Shown here: piece after piece, positions 44,594 through 54,332 of the stretch | Layout: every line of letters starts with the position of its first letter | Position numbering within the stretch: the first letter of the stretch is position 1 | Assembly: GCF_002237755.1 (NCBI RefSeq) | Contig: NZ_MWSJ01000023.1 | Location: 1-58,233 of the forward strand | Origin: Lysinibacillus sp. KCTC 33748 | Lineage (GTDB): Bacteria > Bacillota > Bacilli > Bacillales_A > Planococcaceae | Reading direction: 5' to 3' | Length of the DNA stretch: 58,233 nucleotides | Made by a program: the position numbers and the translations under genes | The notes under the pieces: model-generated | Databases searched by the model: none | Told to the model about the DNA's origin: nothing | The model's input: the letters and a program-made list of their open reading frames with translations, nothing else

Positions 44594-44806
44594 AAGCTAA
44601 TTTCAGAGAGTCTTGAAACATTCGGTATCCAAAGATCACCGGGCATGAAAGGATGCCCTTATGACTACGCTGTGGCTGAAGCGACCTTTAAGGTATTTAA
44701 TACAGATTTCGCTAACGGAGTCCATTTCTCTTCTCTTGAACAGCTTGCTTTTGAACTTGATGATTATGTTCATCGGTTCAATAACTTTCGAATTCAGGAA
44801 CACTAA
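44594..44806 (+). pseudogene. IS3-family transposase, C-terminal fragment
   Basis: ETFGIQRSPGMKGCPYDYAV, AEATFKVFNTDFANGVHFSS and LDDYVHRFNNFRIQEH correspond to the last third of the IS3/IS150 integrase domain, including the Glu of the DDE triad (AVAEATFK) and the YVHxxNNxR end. Everything upstream is lost. Downstream, TAGTGTTGACATAC resembles an IS end. Confidence 0.7.
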
Positions 44807-44945
44807 GCAAAAGCCCTTATAATTTTTGTACAGTTTAGTGTTGACATACTACAGTATCATTATCTTTTAAAGAGTACGTTTAGGAACGTACTCTTGTCGA
44901 TTTGAAAAAAAGTTATACATGTGAAAACAAATATAATCCATAATT

Positions 44946-45584
44946 TTATTTTAATAAAAAATTTTCAAGGTATTGCTCTATTTCTTCAATTGAATTTATA
45001 GAGAATTTTTTATCTTTATAACTTATGACGCCCTCATTTATGCACTGAGCTATTGAACGATTTAAGCTTCTAATTGGTGCACAGACCTCATTTGATAAAA
45101 TTTGCTTTGTAAGATTATCTAAATCACCGATTTTATAATGATTATGTATGCTTAATAAGATACGATCTTTAACTGTTAGCAATGATAATTTTGCTGTAGT
45201 ATCTGAACTTAAAGTTAATTTTGAAGCAAGTTGTTTAATTATGTAAAAATTAAAATTAAAATCGGTTTTCATCCATTCATAAACCTTTGTTTTATGGATC
45301 GCTATCGTTTCACAATTTTCTTTTGCAATAACACCGAGTGTTTTAATTTTTTCATTAAAAATTTCTATTTCCCCAAAACAACTATATGAATCATAAATAT
45401 ATAGGGAAAGCATCGCTCCTTCATAACTTTGTCTATACACTTCTGCTCTACCTGTAATTAGAATATAAAGATAATTATTTTGTTCATGTGGGTGAATAAT
45501 AAGGCTACCTTTCTTATATCTTCTATAAATAAATTCTTTCTTAATACTCGTTGATGCATCATTCACAATATCTTTAAAATCCAT
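44946..45584 (-). CDS. Crp/Fnr-family regulator (YeiL-like)
   Basis: 212 residues. Cyclic-nucleotide-binding fold at 20-130 (KGSLIIHPHEQNNYLYILIT, GEIEIFNEKIKTLGV), then a helix-turn-helix region (SNEVCAPIRSLNRSIAQCIN). Cysteines are scattered and do not form the FNR iron-sulfur motif. AGAAGG precedes the ATG. It is divergent from a nucleoside hydrolase, the arrangement of E. coli yeiL and rihB (yeiK), suggesting control of nucleoside use. Confidence 0.8.
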   Translation of the reverse strand: MDFKDIVNDASTSIKKEFIYRRYKKGSLIIHPHEQNNYLYILITGRAEVYRQSYEGAMLSLYIYDSYSCFGEIEIFNEKIKTLGVIAKENCETIAIHKTKVYEWMKTDFNFNFYIIKQLASKLTLSSDTTAKLSLLTVKDRILLSIHNHYKIGDLDNLTKQILSNEVCAPIRSLNRSIAQCINEGVISYKDKKFSINSIEEIEQYLENFLLK

Positions 45585-45607
45585 ATTTTCGCCTTCTTTT
45601 CGCTTTT

Positions 45608-45619
45608 GGTCATTTGACC
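45608..45619. promoter_or_regulatory. Palindrome between Crp-like regulator and nucleoside hydrolase
   Basis: GGTCA-TT-TGACC is a perfect 12-bp inverted repeat, 58 bp before the hydrolase start; TATAAT lies at 45643-45648. Candidate operator. Confidence 0.45.
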
Positions 45620-45677
45620 TATTTTCATTATAGATTGAATTATATAATCAGGACAAATAAGTATTGGAGGTCTTGTT

Positions 45678-46631
45678 ATGAGGAAAATTATTATTGACAC
45701 AGATACTGGAAGTGATGATGCTGTAGCGTTAATTATGTCATTAAAATCAACAAATCTTAAAGTAGAAGCGATAACAACTGTTTGTGGCAATGTCCCAGTT
45801 GAATTGGCAACAAAAAATGCACTAATGACTATCGAAGTTGTTAATGGTCAAAAGCCATCTCTTTATGTTGGAGCAGGCAAACCACTTATGCGTGATTTAG
45901 TTACAGCTGTTAATGTTCATGGTGAAGACGGAATGGGAGATTGTAATTTAATAAATCCTACTCTTTTGCCAGAAACCAAGCATGCCGTAGATGCTATCCT
46001 TGAAATTATTGAAAATAACCCTGGTGAAATCGAAATTGTAACCATTGGTCCTGTTACAAATATTGCCCTTGCTATTTTAAAAGCACCTGAGACAATGAAA
46101 AAGGTAAAGCATATTTACACAATGGGCACTTCTGGATTTGGCCCTGGAAATACTACACCTGTTGCAGAATTTAATGTGTATGTAGATGCAGAGGCATATA
46201 GTATTATGCTCAACTCAGGTATACCTATTACCATTATTGGATTTGATGTATGTTTAGGCGAAGCAGCATTGAATAAGGACGATATGGATGTATTACTATC
46301 AAGTGGTAAAGAAGAAGCTGTGTTCTCTGTTAAATGTAACCGTTCCTTGCTTGAATATAATTTACAAAGAAGTAATGAGCATATTGTTGATTTACCAGAT
46401 GCCGTGGCAATGGGTGTTGTATTATGGGATGAAATCGTCCTTGAAGACAAGTTATGTTACTGTTATGTGTGTACTACAGAAGCTGCTGCCTATGGTCAAG
46501 TGATAGTAAACGGCGGTAGTAAACTTGCCATTTCTGATGGATTTGCAGGGCACACTCCTAACGCAAAAGTGTGTAAAACCATTGACAATCAGTTATTCAA
46601 GAAACGTCTATTAGAATTATTAGTAAGGTAA
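45678..46631 (+). CDS. Inosine-uridine-preferring nucleoside hydrolase
   Basis: 317 residues, full length. IIIDTDTGSDDAVALIM holds the calcium-binding Asp cluster (Asp7, 9, 13, 14); EIVTIGPVTNIALAI, GNTTPVAEFNVYVDAEA and a C-terminal Asp region follow. Splits ribonucleosides into base and ribose in the cytoplasm. TTGGAGG precedes the ATG. The divergent Crp-like gene is the likely regulator; a nucleoside transporter lies about 6.6 kb downstream. Confidence 0.92.
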   Translation: MRKIIIDTDTGSDDAVALIMSLKSTNLKVEAITTVCGNVPVELATKNALMTIEVVNGQKPSLYVGAGKPLMRDLVTAVNVHGEDGMGDCNLINPTLLPETKHAVDAILEIIENNPGEIEIVTIGPVTNIALAILKAPETMKKVKHIYTMGTSGFGPGNTTPVAEFNVYVDAEAYSIMLNSGIPITIIGFDVCLGEAALNKDDMDVLLSSGKEEAVFSVKCNRSLLEYNLQRSNEHIVDLPDAVAMGVVLWDEIVLEDKLCYCYVCTTEAAAYGQVIVNGGSKLAISDGFAGHTPNAKVCKTIDNQLFKKRLLELLVR

Positions 46632-46648
46632 CAATATTAGGAGAAGCG

Positions 46649-47271
46649 ATTGTAAAAAAATCAGATCTAGACCTTATTGCGCTGTTTGAGTCCAAACTGA
46701 GTTCCGTTAAGTTGTCAGAATTTAAAAAAACTGCTGAAGAACTGTCTCAAAATTATCGTTCTCTAGTTCGTGGTGTTGGTATAGCTGTAGCATATTACGA
46801 CGACACGGTTACCCCCTCAAATTATTACGAAAATGCATTTCTAAAGGAACTCTGTGTCTGTATGTATGGAGAGGATTTAGGAGAACGATTTGGTCCGTAT
46901 AAGCTTACATCGGAGATAGCAGTCTCTTTAATGGTGATATTTATGAAGCTCTTAAACGGACGTTTAAAAGGTTAGAAACAGCTTCTAAGGAAGATTTTGA
47001 AATATTTACACAAGGCTTCTCTCGTAAACTCATCCGAACATATTATTCAATGGTATTGGTACGTTCTCAAATTTGGACGACACGACTTCATGAACAGTCT
47101 GAAGTCTTTATTCATCACTTCCCGAAAAAAGAATCTATTATTCGTACGCTACTAAATTGGATAGATGAACCGCCGCCGGATTGAGAAGCTGTGTATGAGT
47201 TGTTTAAGCGTGAGGGTGAATGGGCTAGTGCAAATTTTTCAAATGAAGCCAAAATTCCTTATGAAATGTAG
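46649..47271 (+). pseudogene. Broken gene of unknown family
   Basis: After AGGAG the frame reads from ATT 46649 (no normal start): KKSDLDLIALFESKLSSVKL, then LRGVGIAVAYYDD-type sequence to a stop at 46975. A shift near 46900-46930 continues GDIYEALKRTFKRLETASKE and HHFPKKESIIRTLLNWIDEP, then TGA at 47182 and EAVYELFKREGEWA to 47271. The start is lost and there is at least one frameshift and one stop. Confidence 0.6.
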
Positions 47272-47297
47272 TGTATTGCTTGAATTTAATTTCTTTT

Positions 47298-47369
47298 AGT
47301 AAATGTCTTTTGTAGCGAAAGCGAGGCGTCAGCTATAAGCGCTTCGCTTTCACACAATAAACATTTACT
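47298..47369. repeat. Palindromic repeat element
   Basis: Ends AGTAAATGT (47298-47306) and ACATTTACT (47361-47369) are perfect inverted repeats enclosing GCGAAAGCG and CGCTTCGCTTTC, so the whole element folds into one long hairpin. It shares the GAAAGCGAAGCG core with the repeats at 27.48 and 40.7 kb. Confidence 0.7.
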
Positions 47370-47395
47370 CCGGGTTCTAGTTACGGGGAGATAAA

Positions 47396-48034
47396 TCAAT
47401 TCTCTTTTGCCTGATTAAATTTCTTGAGTCCGATAATATTTCCTAGAATTGTGATAATAGCAGTTCCTACGAGAACGATCATTAATTCTTTGTTATCGAA
47501 ATAATGATACGAAGTTAATGAATTATTAACATGTCTCATAAAAAGAACTATTGCGTAGGTTGTAAAGAAACTGATAGTTGCACCAAGTGTAAAACCACTG
47601 ATATGCAACCAGTTGTTATATTTCTTTAATAAGAAATGAGATAAAAACACAAGAATGGTTGGCAATAACAGGATATAGAAGTCAATTGTGTTGCTAATAA
47701 AGAAGTTTGGTATGTAATCTTCGTCTGATTGATAATGATATGAGTTATATGAATCGTTAACTATTTCTATAACTTTAATTAACCAAAACCCGATTATTGT
47801 TCCAAATAGTATCGGTTTGCAAGTAATTTTTTTAGTTAAAAAATAACAGATAATAAACGAAATAATCACGGTAATAGGTACCATGAAGAGAATACCAAGT
47901 AAATATTGCAAATCCATCTCAAAACCACTACCACTACCACTTAATTCATAATAAATGACTGCTAAAGAATAAAATGCGAGAACTGCGGCAATAGCAGTAA
48001 CTAAATAAGTTGTTACATTTAAAAATAATTTCAA
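47396..48034 (-). CDS. Multi-spanning membrane protein, unknown
   Basis: 212 residues from TTG 48034, with GAGGAG eight bases upstream. Six hydrophobic segments, a short acidic loop (NSYNSYHYQSDEDYIPN) and a C-terminal basic tail. No family recognised. Upstream lies hairpin copy C. Confidence 0.6.
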   Translation of the reverse strand: MKLFLNVTTYLVTAIAAVLAFYSLAVIYYELSGSGSGFEMDLQYLLGILFMVPITVIISFIICYFLTKKITCKPILFGTIIGFWLIKVIEIVNDSYNSYHYQSDEDYIPNFFISNTIDFYILLLPTILVFLSHFLLKKYNNWLHISGFTLGATISFFTTYAIVLFMRHVNNSLTSYHYFDNKELMIVLVGTAIITILGNIIGLKKFNQAKEN

Positions 48035-48064
48035 TTGTGTTGCTCCTCTTTTTATGTTTGTTTA

Positions 48065-48152
48065 AGACTGTTTTCTGAAAGATTATTGCTGTAAACAGAA
48101 AGATATAATTCATCTATGTAATGCGTAGATCGCACTCAGTCTTTCTCTTTTG
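48065..48152 (+). repeat. Dispersed module plus hairpin, copy C
   Basis: Module TTCTGAAAGATTATTGCT, then outer stem AAAGA/TCTTT and inner stem TCTATG/CGTAGA around loop TAATG. It matches copy B in order and length, with different but still paired stem bases. Confidence 0.65.
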
Positions 48153-48726
48153 AGATTTCGTGAATCGAATAATGAGAGCACCCGCTAGTTGAACAAGCCA
48201 AATGTTTACCTCTTTCGCTTTTCTAACTAAGGTTGGATTGTATTCTCAAATAATTTTAAACCAATATAATCACTTGTTGGAGAAAAGTCATCTTTCCAAT
48301 TTCATTCCATAGAATACTTTACCTATCAAATCTTAACAATTTTTTGCGTTATTTTATATATGTAATTTTTTCCACTTCTTACTTTCGACTTAAGAGGGAA
48401 GCAATGTGTTTATTTTGGAGCATTAAGTATTTTCTATAAGAAACAGCCTTTTTTTTATCGTGTTTCATAAGAGATCCTAGCTCACAGGATTTCTTTATCA
48501 GCCTCTATTAATTATTATCAATCTTTGTTTAAAACCACAAAAAAACCACCCCGTATGAGATGGTCACTACTGTCTTGCTATTAAACTCAAGTACCTCTGT
48601 TACTTGAGGAAGTAATTATAGATTAACAGGAAAGGACGAGCGAAATTTTTCAAGAGAAGTTGGCAGGTACTAGGCAAAGGGGCCGTCTACGGAATCCTCA
48701 AATAAATCATGTTCAAGAACAACATT
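48153..48726. other. Gene-free interval
   Basis: No supported gene. CTCAAGT/ACTTGAG at about 48587-48609 forms a small hairpin. A frame at 48640-48705 reads RAKFFKRSWQVLGKGAVYGI, which may be a C-terminal relic. The 78-codon frame at 48660-48893 overlaps the MBL gene on the other strand and is rejected. Confidence 0.4.
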
Positions 48727-49677
48727 CTATCCGTCGTTCTTTTCTAGATAATCAAGAATCCCCATTGCAGATACAATGGTATCGAACGGGATTGTTTGAT
48801 AAACGGGATGATTTTCTGCGATACCGTTTTCCTGTAAATAGTTGTGTAATAATGCCTTCAAGCGACTATCTAAAAAATGTACTTGTTCTTTAAAATCACT
48901 AGATACCGTTAACGCTTTTTTTCCTTCAGCTAGAAATAGTGGCGTCCAATAGCGCACTTGTCTGTAAGCTTCAGCCGGATTTCTATATGCACCGAAATGA
49001 CCGAAATACAATTCTGAAGCATTTAACTTTTCATAAAGCTGGATAGATTGCTCCATTGTATGTGGGTCATACTGATTCGGTGAAGTGGAGGGAATAATTA
49101 AATCAATTGCTTCGCTCTCCATTTCTGGATAACGTACACCAGTAGTATCTCCAACAAACAATCCATTCGTAGCAGAATAATGCATTGATACATGATGCTT
49201 TGCATGACCTTCTGTATGATAAAACGTTAGCTGATGCTGGCCTAAAGATAGTACCTCCTCATGGCCAATTTCGATAATGCGTTCAGCATCAATAGGTACA
49301 ATTGGATCAAATAGACGATCGAATTCTGCTCTGTAAACACTCTTAGCACTTGCAATTAGACGACTTGGATCTACCATATGAGATACACCTCGCGGATGAA
49401 CAACGAATGTGGCATTTGGACAGCTTTGTAAAAATAAACCTGCTCCTCCAGCGTGGTCTAAATGGATATGCGTAACAATTACATATTGAATATCCTCTAG
49501 ATCAATATGTAATTCATCTAAACCTTCTACTATATATGGCATTGACGGACTAGCAGAAGTCTCGATTAAGGCAATTTTTTCATCAATCAACAAATAAGAG
49601 CTTGTACGCTGTTCTCGATTTAAATCGTGTGTATCAATACAATAAAAATTTGGTGCAAGTTGTTTGACTCTCCCCAT
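48727..49677 (-). CDS. MBL-fold metallo-hydrolase
   Basis: 316 residues. The zinc motif THIHLDHAGG (HxHxDH), a further His in YHTEGHAKHH and Asp in LFVGDTTGVRY match the metallo-beta-lactamase fold. It opens FYCIDTHDLNREQRTSSYLL, as in hydrolases acting on glutathione-type or lactone substrates; true substrate unknown. Cytoplasmic. AAAGGGGG precedes the ATG. Confidence 0.88.
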   Translation of the reverse strand: MGRVKQLAPNFYCIDTHDLNREQRTSSYLLIDEKIALIETSASPSMPYIVEGLDELHIDLEDIQYVIVTHIHLDHAGGAGLFLQSCPNATFVVHPRGVSHMVDPSRLIASAKSVYRAEFDRLFDPIVPIDAERIIEIGHEEVLSLGQHQLTFYHTEGHAKHHVSMHYSATNGLFVGDTTGVRYPEMESEAIDLIIPSTSPNQYDPHTMEQSIQLYEKLNASELYFGHFGAYRNPAEAYRQVRYWTPLFLAEGKKALTVSSDFKEQVHFLDSRLKALLHNYLQENGIAENHPVYQTIPFDTIVSAMGILDYLEKNDG

Positions 49678-49815
49678 AAAATGATCCCCCTTTATTTCTG
49701 TTGAGTGCGAAATATTCTCTAATATGCAATTTTTATCTATAAAAAGTAGTGGTTATACTTTATAATAATAGAAAATTATACTGAATGTCCATTCATTTTT
49801 TAGGAGGATTTGTTA

Positions 49816-51321
49816 ATGGAGAAAAATATTCGCTACGATACACAAAAGGTCCATCGAGTTAATATAGCCATCATTGCAATTTTGGCTGCGCTAATTTGTG
49901 GACCGCTCATATTTTCAAAGGGCATTATGTTCTTATTTGTTGGACTTGCCGTTATTGCTTTAGCAATATGTAATTACTTTTTACCAATTAAAACGTATGT
50001 TAAAGGCTTTATTTTTGGAATAATTCCTTCAAGTGTTGTCTTTACGTTATTTTTAGTTGATAGCTTTTCATTAAATAAACATTATATTTTACTTTGTTCG
50101 GTGGCCATTATTGCTCTTTATTTTAAGAAAGAATTACTATTGCTCTTTGGCGTGCTAACAAACATCAGCTTCCTTATTCTTTATATTGTTAAGTCGGAAT
50201 CATTATTAGGTCCATTTGATGATATAACGGTATTCATTACGCTTCTAGCGATTATGAATGGTGTTATTATTGCATTATATTTAATCGCAAAATGGGGCAA
50301 TGAACTAATTGAGCATGCTGCAATTCAACAAAATGAAGTAAAAACGTCATTAAATCAACTTGAAAATACGTTTCAGGAAATTGAAAAAAGTAGTCAAGCA
50401 TTGGATGAGCATGTTACACATTTCCAACAAACAATGCAGCGAATATCTGGGTCTAGTAAACAAATTCTTTTAGCTACTGAGGATATTTCTGCAAGTATTC
50501 AGCAGGAATCATCTAGCTTACAAATGATTCATGGCACGATGAAAGAATCTGTGCATTTTGTCAACGAAACATTCTCAATTTCAAAGGATACTGTTTCTAA
50601 ATCTACTGATCTTCAGCAGGAGATTCTAATAGGGTGGAAGAAAATGCAGGATGCGATGGTGCAAATGGGCGTAATGAATCAAGCGATGAGTTCTACAGCC
50701 GAAACTGTGAATGAGTTACAGACTAGCTTGAAAACCGTAGATAGTTTATTAAAGGGCATACAGCATATTGCAGAACAGACGAATCTACTTGCTCTTAATG
50801 CTGCAATTGAAGCGGCAAGAGCGGGGGAGCATGGTAAAGGATTCGCCATCGTTGCTGATGAAGTGCGGAAATTAGCGGAAGAAAGTGCTGCTATTACGGT
50901 AAGTATTACGAGTGTAACGAGAACTTTGTTCGAAAAATCAACAGAAGCTCATCAACGCTCTGATGATGGTGAAAGAGCGTTACAACAAGGGGAAATGCTT
51001 TTACAAGATGTGAGCAACTTCTTCAATGTTCTAAAAGATTCATTTAATAATGCCAATATAGATTTAACTAGAGGGATGAATGAATTAAGCAGCGCCATTT
51101 CTCAGTTTGAAACAATCCAATTCCAGATTGAAAAACTTAATGACATGACCGAACAAAATGCAACTTCTACAGGAGAGATTGTGCACTCGGTGGAGGACGA
51201 ACATAATATGCTTGAAATGATGATGAATACAACTAGTCGAATTCAAGAATTAAGCGATACATTAAAGTCGCTTGTTATGAAAAAAGAAAGAGAATCTTTT
51301 TATGATTGTAGTGGGAATTAG
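49816..51321 (+). CDS. Methyl-accepting chemotaxis protein with multi-helix sensor
   Basis: 501 residues from ATG 49816 (AGGAGG nine bases upstream). Residues 15-160 carry five or six membrane helices without a large outer domain. The signalling domain follows, with its hairpin tip [20 protein letters not shown] and [18 protein letters not shown]. It passes a signal to CheA/CheW at the membrane; with no outside domain it may sense a membrane-borne or internal cue. No other chemotaxis gene is nearby. Confidence 0.9.
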   Translation: MEKNIRYDTQKVHRVNIAIIAILAALICGPLIFSKGIMFLFVGLAVIALAICNYFLPIKTYVKGFIFGIIPSSVVFTLFLVDSFSLNKHYILLCSVAIIALYFKKELLLLFGVLTNISFLILYIVKSESLLGPFDDITVFITLLAIMNGVIIALYLIAKWGNELIEHAAIQQNEVKTSLNQLENTFQEIEKSSQALDEHVTHFQQTMQRISGSSKQILLATEDISASIQQESSSLQMIHGTMKESVHFVNETFSISKDTVSKSTDLQQEILIGWKKMQDAMVQMGVMNQAMSSTAETVNELQTSLKTVDSLLKGIQHIAEQTNLLALNAAIEAARAGEHGKGFAIVADEVRKLAEESAAITVSITSVTRTLFEKSTEAHQRSDDGERALQQGEMLLQDVSNFFNVLKDSFNNANIDLTRGMNELSSAISQFETIQFQIEKLNDMTEQNATSTGEIVHSVEDEHNMLEMMMNTTSRIQELSDTLKSLVMKKERESFYDCSGN

Positions 51322-51465
51322 ATTGACATAATTATTTTGATTATTTAGAAAGGGGGAAGAGATTAGAAGATAGGTTTTTTTAATTTCAGACTAAAGATGG
51401 ATGTAAATGGAATGTGTTTTTTATATATTATTTCATAAATAAAGGTGAAATGGGAGAATGTTGAA

Positions 51466-51927
51466 ATGATAAAAGGTTTATATGAAGCACATTTACCAGT
51501 TAGTAATTTAGAAAACTCGATTGTATTTTATCAAAAGTTAGGGTTAGAACTCGCATATTATAAAGGAAAGGTAGCTTTTTTCTGGATTGTTAAAGGAGAA
51601 AGCTGGTTAGGTTTATGGGAAAGTGATAGCGTTGAATTAAAATACCATCCATCTATCCGACATTTGGCATTCAAAATTGACGAAGAAGATCTTGAGCATG
51701 TAAAAGAGTGGTTGTCTTCAATTGGCATTAAAGTTCGCACTGAATTTGGCCTTACTTCCGAACATCAACCTTTAGTATTATCAAACTATCCTCATGCACA
51801 TGCAGCAATTTACTTTTCAGACCCGGATGGTAATTCATTAGAATTAATTACACCATTGAGACTAGATGATATGGAGAGTTTTAATGAGATGTCTCTTGAA
51901 GAGTGGAGAAAAGGTTATTCCGTTTAA
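51466..51927 (+). CDS. VOC-family (glyoxalase-like) protein
   Basis: 153 residues from ATG 51466 (GGGAG nine bases upstream). YEAHLPVSNLENSIVFYQKL opens the first half; IRHLAFKIDEEDLEHVKEWL and HAAIYFSDPDGNSLELITPL close the second, with metal-type His and Glu. Substrate unknown. Distinct from the VOC gene at 13881. Confidence 0.85.
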   Translation: MIKGLYEAHLPVSNLENSIVFYQKLGLELAYYKGKVAFFWIVKGESWLGLWESDSVELKYHPSIRHLAFKIDEEDLEHVKEWLSSIGIKVRTEFGLTSEHQPLVLSNYPHAHAAIYFSDPDGNSLELITPLRLDDMESFNEMSLEEWRKGYSV

Positions 51928-51976
51928 ACTTTTAGCGGATTTTGTGGAATTCTTTAGTGGGAAATTCCATTACAGC

Positions 51977-52013
51977 AAAAGAGCCTTCTACCATGAACGG
52001 TAAGGCTCTTTCT
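51977..52013. terminator. Bidirectional terminator
   Basis: AAAAGAGCCTTctACC pairs with GGTaaGGCTCTTTC. It separates the VOC gene from the converging transporter. Confidence 0.85.
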
Positions 52014-52028
52014 TTTGTGGAAGTGATA

Positions 52029-53273
52029 TTATCCATTTTTCAATGCGTTACTGTCGTGATTATATTTAAAAACGATAGCAAAAATGATGGCCAAAACGAA
52101 CGTATAACCGCCAAAGAACAACCAAATATTTTGCCAATTTCTTACGCCCTCAACTGTGAAATAATCAACTACTTTGCCACTAATTATAGCTCCTAAATAG
52201 GCGCCAAAACCATTGACCATCGTACTAAATAATCCTTGAGCACTGCCTCGAATACGATGATCGACTTCTTTTTCAACAAAAATCGCTCCCGAAATATTAA
52301 AGAAATCAAAGGCACAACCGTAAACGATCATTGATAACAGCAATAGTAAAAATCCACCGCCAATTGGGGTTCCATACCCAAAGAAAACAAAACGTAATGT
52401 CCATCCAATCATACTGATTAGTATTACTTTTTTAATGCCATACTTACTTAAAAAAAACGGGATGGTGAGAATGAAGAATACTTCTGAAATTTGTGACACT
52501 GATAATAAAATAGCTGGATATTTAACAGCAAAGCTATTTTTATAATCAGGGTTCAATGCAAAGTCGTGTAAAAATGGATCACCGAATGTATTAGTAATTT
52601 GAAGCGCAACGCCTAATAGCATTGAAAAAATTAAAAACAAAGCCATTTTTTTATCTTTAAAAAGAACAAAAGCATCAAGCCCCAAAAGGCTTACCCACGA
52701 CTTGTCCTTTATTTCGTTGGAAGTTGGGCATGCCGGAAGAGAAATTGTGTAAAGCGCAAGTACTAACGAAGAGCCGCTAGCAATAAATAATTGAATATTA
52801 CTTAATTCAATTTTGGAAAGACTAATAATCCACATCGCAAGAATAAAACCAATTGTCCCATAGACACGAATAGGCGGGAAGTCCTTTACAATATCAAACC
52901 CTTTGTTCTCCAAACTAAAATAAGAAATCGTATTCGATAATGCAAGTGTTGGCATATACACGATTGAGTTAAAGAGCATTACCCAAAACATCATAGTAGG
53001 ATCGGAAATTTGAGCCGCAATAAATAGGGTAATCGCACCGAGGAAATGCAATATTCCGTATAAAACATTGGCTTTTACCCAACGATCTGCAATGATACCT
53101 ATAAGACTGGGCATAATAATGGCTGCAAGACCGTTAGAACTATATACGATTCCAACTTGCGCACCGGTAAAATGCAACGTATTAATCATATAAGAACCAA
53201 ATGTAACGAGCCAAGACCCCCAAATAAAAAATTGAAGAAAAATCATTATTTTAAGCCGTAATTTTATATTCAT
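52029..53273 (-). CDS. Nucleoside:H+ symporter, NupG/XapB family (MFS)
   Basis: 414 residues, twelve helices, length as in E. coli NupG. FLQFFIWGSWLVTFGSYMIN at the start, FPPIRVYGTIGFILAMWI in the middle and the RIRGSAQGLF loop are family traits. It should import nucleosides by proton symport, feeding the hydrolase encoded at 45678. TAGGAGG precedes the ATG. Substrate range is inferred. Confidence 0.88.
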   Translation of the reverse strand: MNIKLRLKIMIFLQFFIWGSWLVTFGSYMINTLHFTGAQVGIVYSSNGLAAIIMPSLIGIIADRWVKANVLYGILHFLGAITLFIAAQISDPTMMFWVMLFNSIVYMPTLALSNTISYFSLENKGFDIVKDFPPIRVYGTIGFILAMWIISLSKIELSNIQLFIASGSSLVLALYTISLPACPTSNEIKDKSWVSLLGLDAFVLFKDKKMALFLIFSMLLGVALQITNTFGDPFLHDFALNPDYKNSFAVKYPAILLSVSQISEVFFILTIPFFLSKYGIKKVILISMIGWTLRFVFFGYGTPIGGGFLLLLLSMIVYGCAFDFFNISGAIFVEKEVDHRIRGSAQGLFSTMVNGFGAYLGAIISGKVVDYFTVEGVRNWQNIWLFFGGYTFVLAIIFAIVFKYNHDSNALKNG

Positions 53274-53676
53274 TTTTTCCTCCTATAGAAGGTGATGTAG
53301 TTGTACTGAGGCAATAATGCCATTTAAAAAGTTATTTCTTTCGTAATTCACTACTTTGGATTTTTGAACATAACTACAGCATTTGCTCCTTGTGTCCGAA
53401 TCATACGAACTTTATTGGGGTTTCTTTTGAAGGATTGTCCTATATAAAGTAACAAAATTGTTTTAGTGAAAATTGCAATAATATAGAGATGCCCTCTACG
53501 GAAATAGGAAGGTCTAGAAAAAATATAACAAGAAGGATTTTAGTTTTTTGAAAAATTAGGAAGTGCATGTTCTTTGATACAAAATCTGGAATTTTTTGAT
53601 AGGCAATTTAGTTACAAAATAATATAATTAATAAGTGACGTTTTGTTTTAAAACTTAAAGTTTAGGAGTAGGTACG
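53274..53676. other. Gene-free interval
   Basis: I see no coding frame with a start site and no clear riboswitch. It holds the promoters for the transporter on the minus strand and for the small membrane protein on the plus strand, neither of which I can place with confidence. Confidence 0.4.
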
Positions 53677-53895
53677 TTGGAAATGTTTATTATGGCAATA
53701 TTGGTTACATTAATTTTTGGCAGTTTTTCTTATATGCTGTTAAAGTTTCCTGATGATTTTTTAAAGATGAGTTCCTTTTCAGAAAAATTCATTAAGAAAT
53801 CATTTTTAAAAAAATACGTTAAGTTTATCGGCTGGTGGTTTTTAATACTTGTGATAGGTGTATGGATTATAGCAATTCTCTCTTTATTTGAATGA
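53677..53895 (+). CDS. Small two-helix membrane protein
   Basis: 72 residues from TTG 53677 (TAGGAG eight bases upstream; ATG 53683 is the alternative). Helices at about 3-23 and 48-70 flank a basic Lys/Phe-rich loop (SEKFIKKSFLKKYVKF). Function unknown; followed by a terminator. Confidence 0.6.
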   Translation: MEMFIMAILVTLIFGSFSYMLLKFPDDFLKMSSFSEKFIKKSFLKKYVKFIGWWFLILVIGVWIIAILSLFE

Positions 53896-54012
53896 AATTT
53901 TGAATTAGTTGAAAATAATGTATGTCCTTCTAAAATAGGATTGTCATTATTACACATAGAACGAGAAAATTAAGGAATAGCATTCCTATACATACCTTTT
54001 TTCAACAAAGTG

Positions 54013-54050
54013 AAGTTACTCATTTGAAAAATAATGAGTAACTTTTTTCT
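54013..54050 (+). terminator. Terminator
   Basis: AAGTTACTCATT (54013-54024) pairs with AATGAGTAACTT (54033-54044), then TTTT. Confidence 0.9.
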
Positions 54051-54099
54051 ATTTTCAATTACTTCAATAAAGGACAATGGGGCAACAGGCATTTAATAG

Positions 54100-54169
54100 A
54101 AGGGCTCTCAGACGTATTGAAAATCCAGTCGACGGGTAATTCTCCGTCACGATTCGTCTGAGGGCTCTT
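54100..54169 (+). other. Structured element: long stem enclosing a second hairpin
   Basis: AAGGGCTCTCAGACG (54100-54114) pairs over 15 positions, two of them G-U, with CGTCTGAGGGCTCTT (54155-54169). Inside, GACGG and CCGTC form another stem. It could be an RNA element, a terminator or a repeat. A coding relic is also possible, since the frame QWGNRHLIEGLSDVLKIQST runs through it to a stop. Confidence 0.45.
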
Positions 54170-54332
54170 TAATTGTATACGGAAGTCCAATCAATTATCT
54201 TTATGACTAATGTGTACATGTTTTATTAGCAATGCCTCTAATCTAAAACTATCTGTTCCTACGAAACATAATGTTTAGAATTATTTTAAAGATATTTCAT
54301 AAAATGTATAACTATTTAAAAGGAGGTAATAA

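Noticed and set aside
48660..48893. 78-codon plus-strand frame
   Set aside because: Mostly antisense to the MBL-fold gene and lacks a ribosome site.
53274..53676. Purine riboswitch before the nucleoside transporter
   Set aside because: The expected three-stem core and conserved loop bases were not found by eye.
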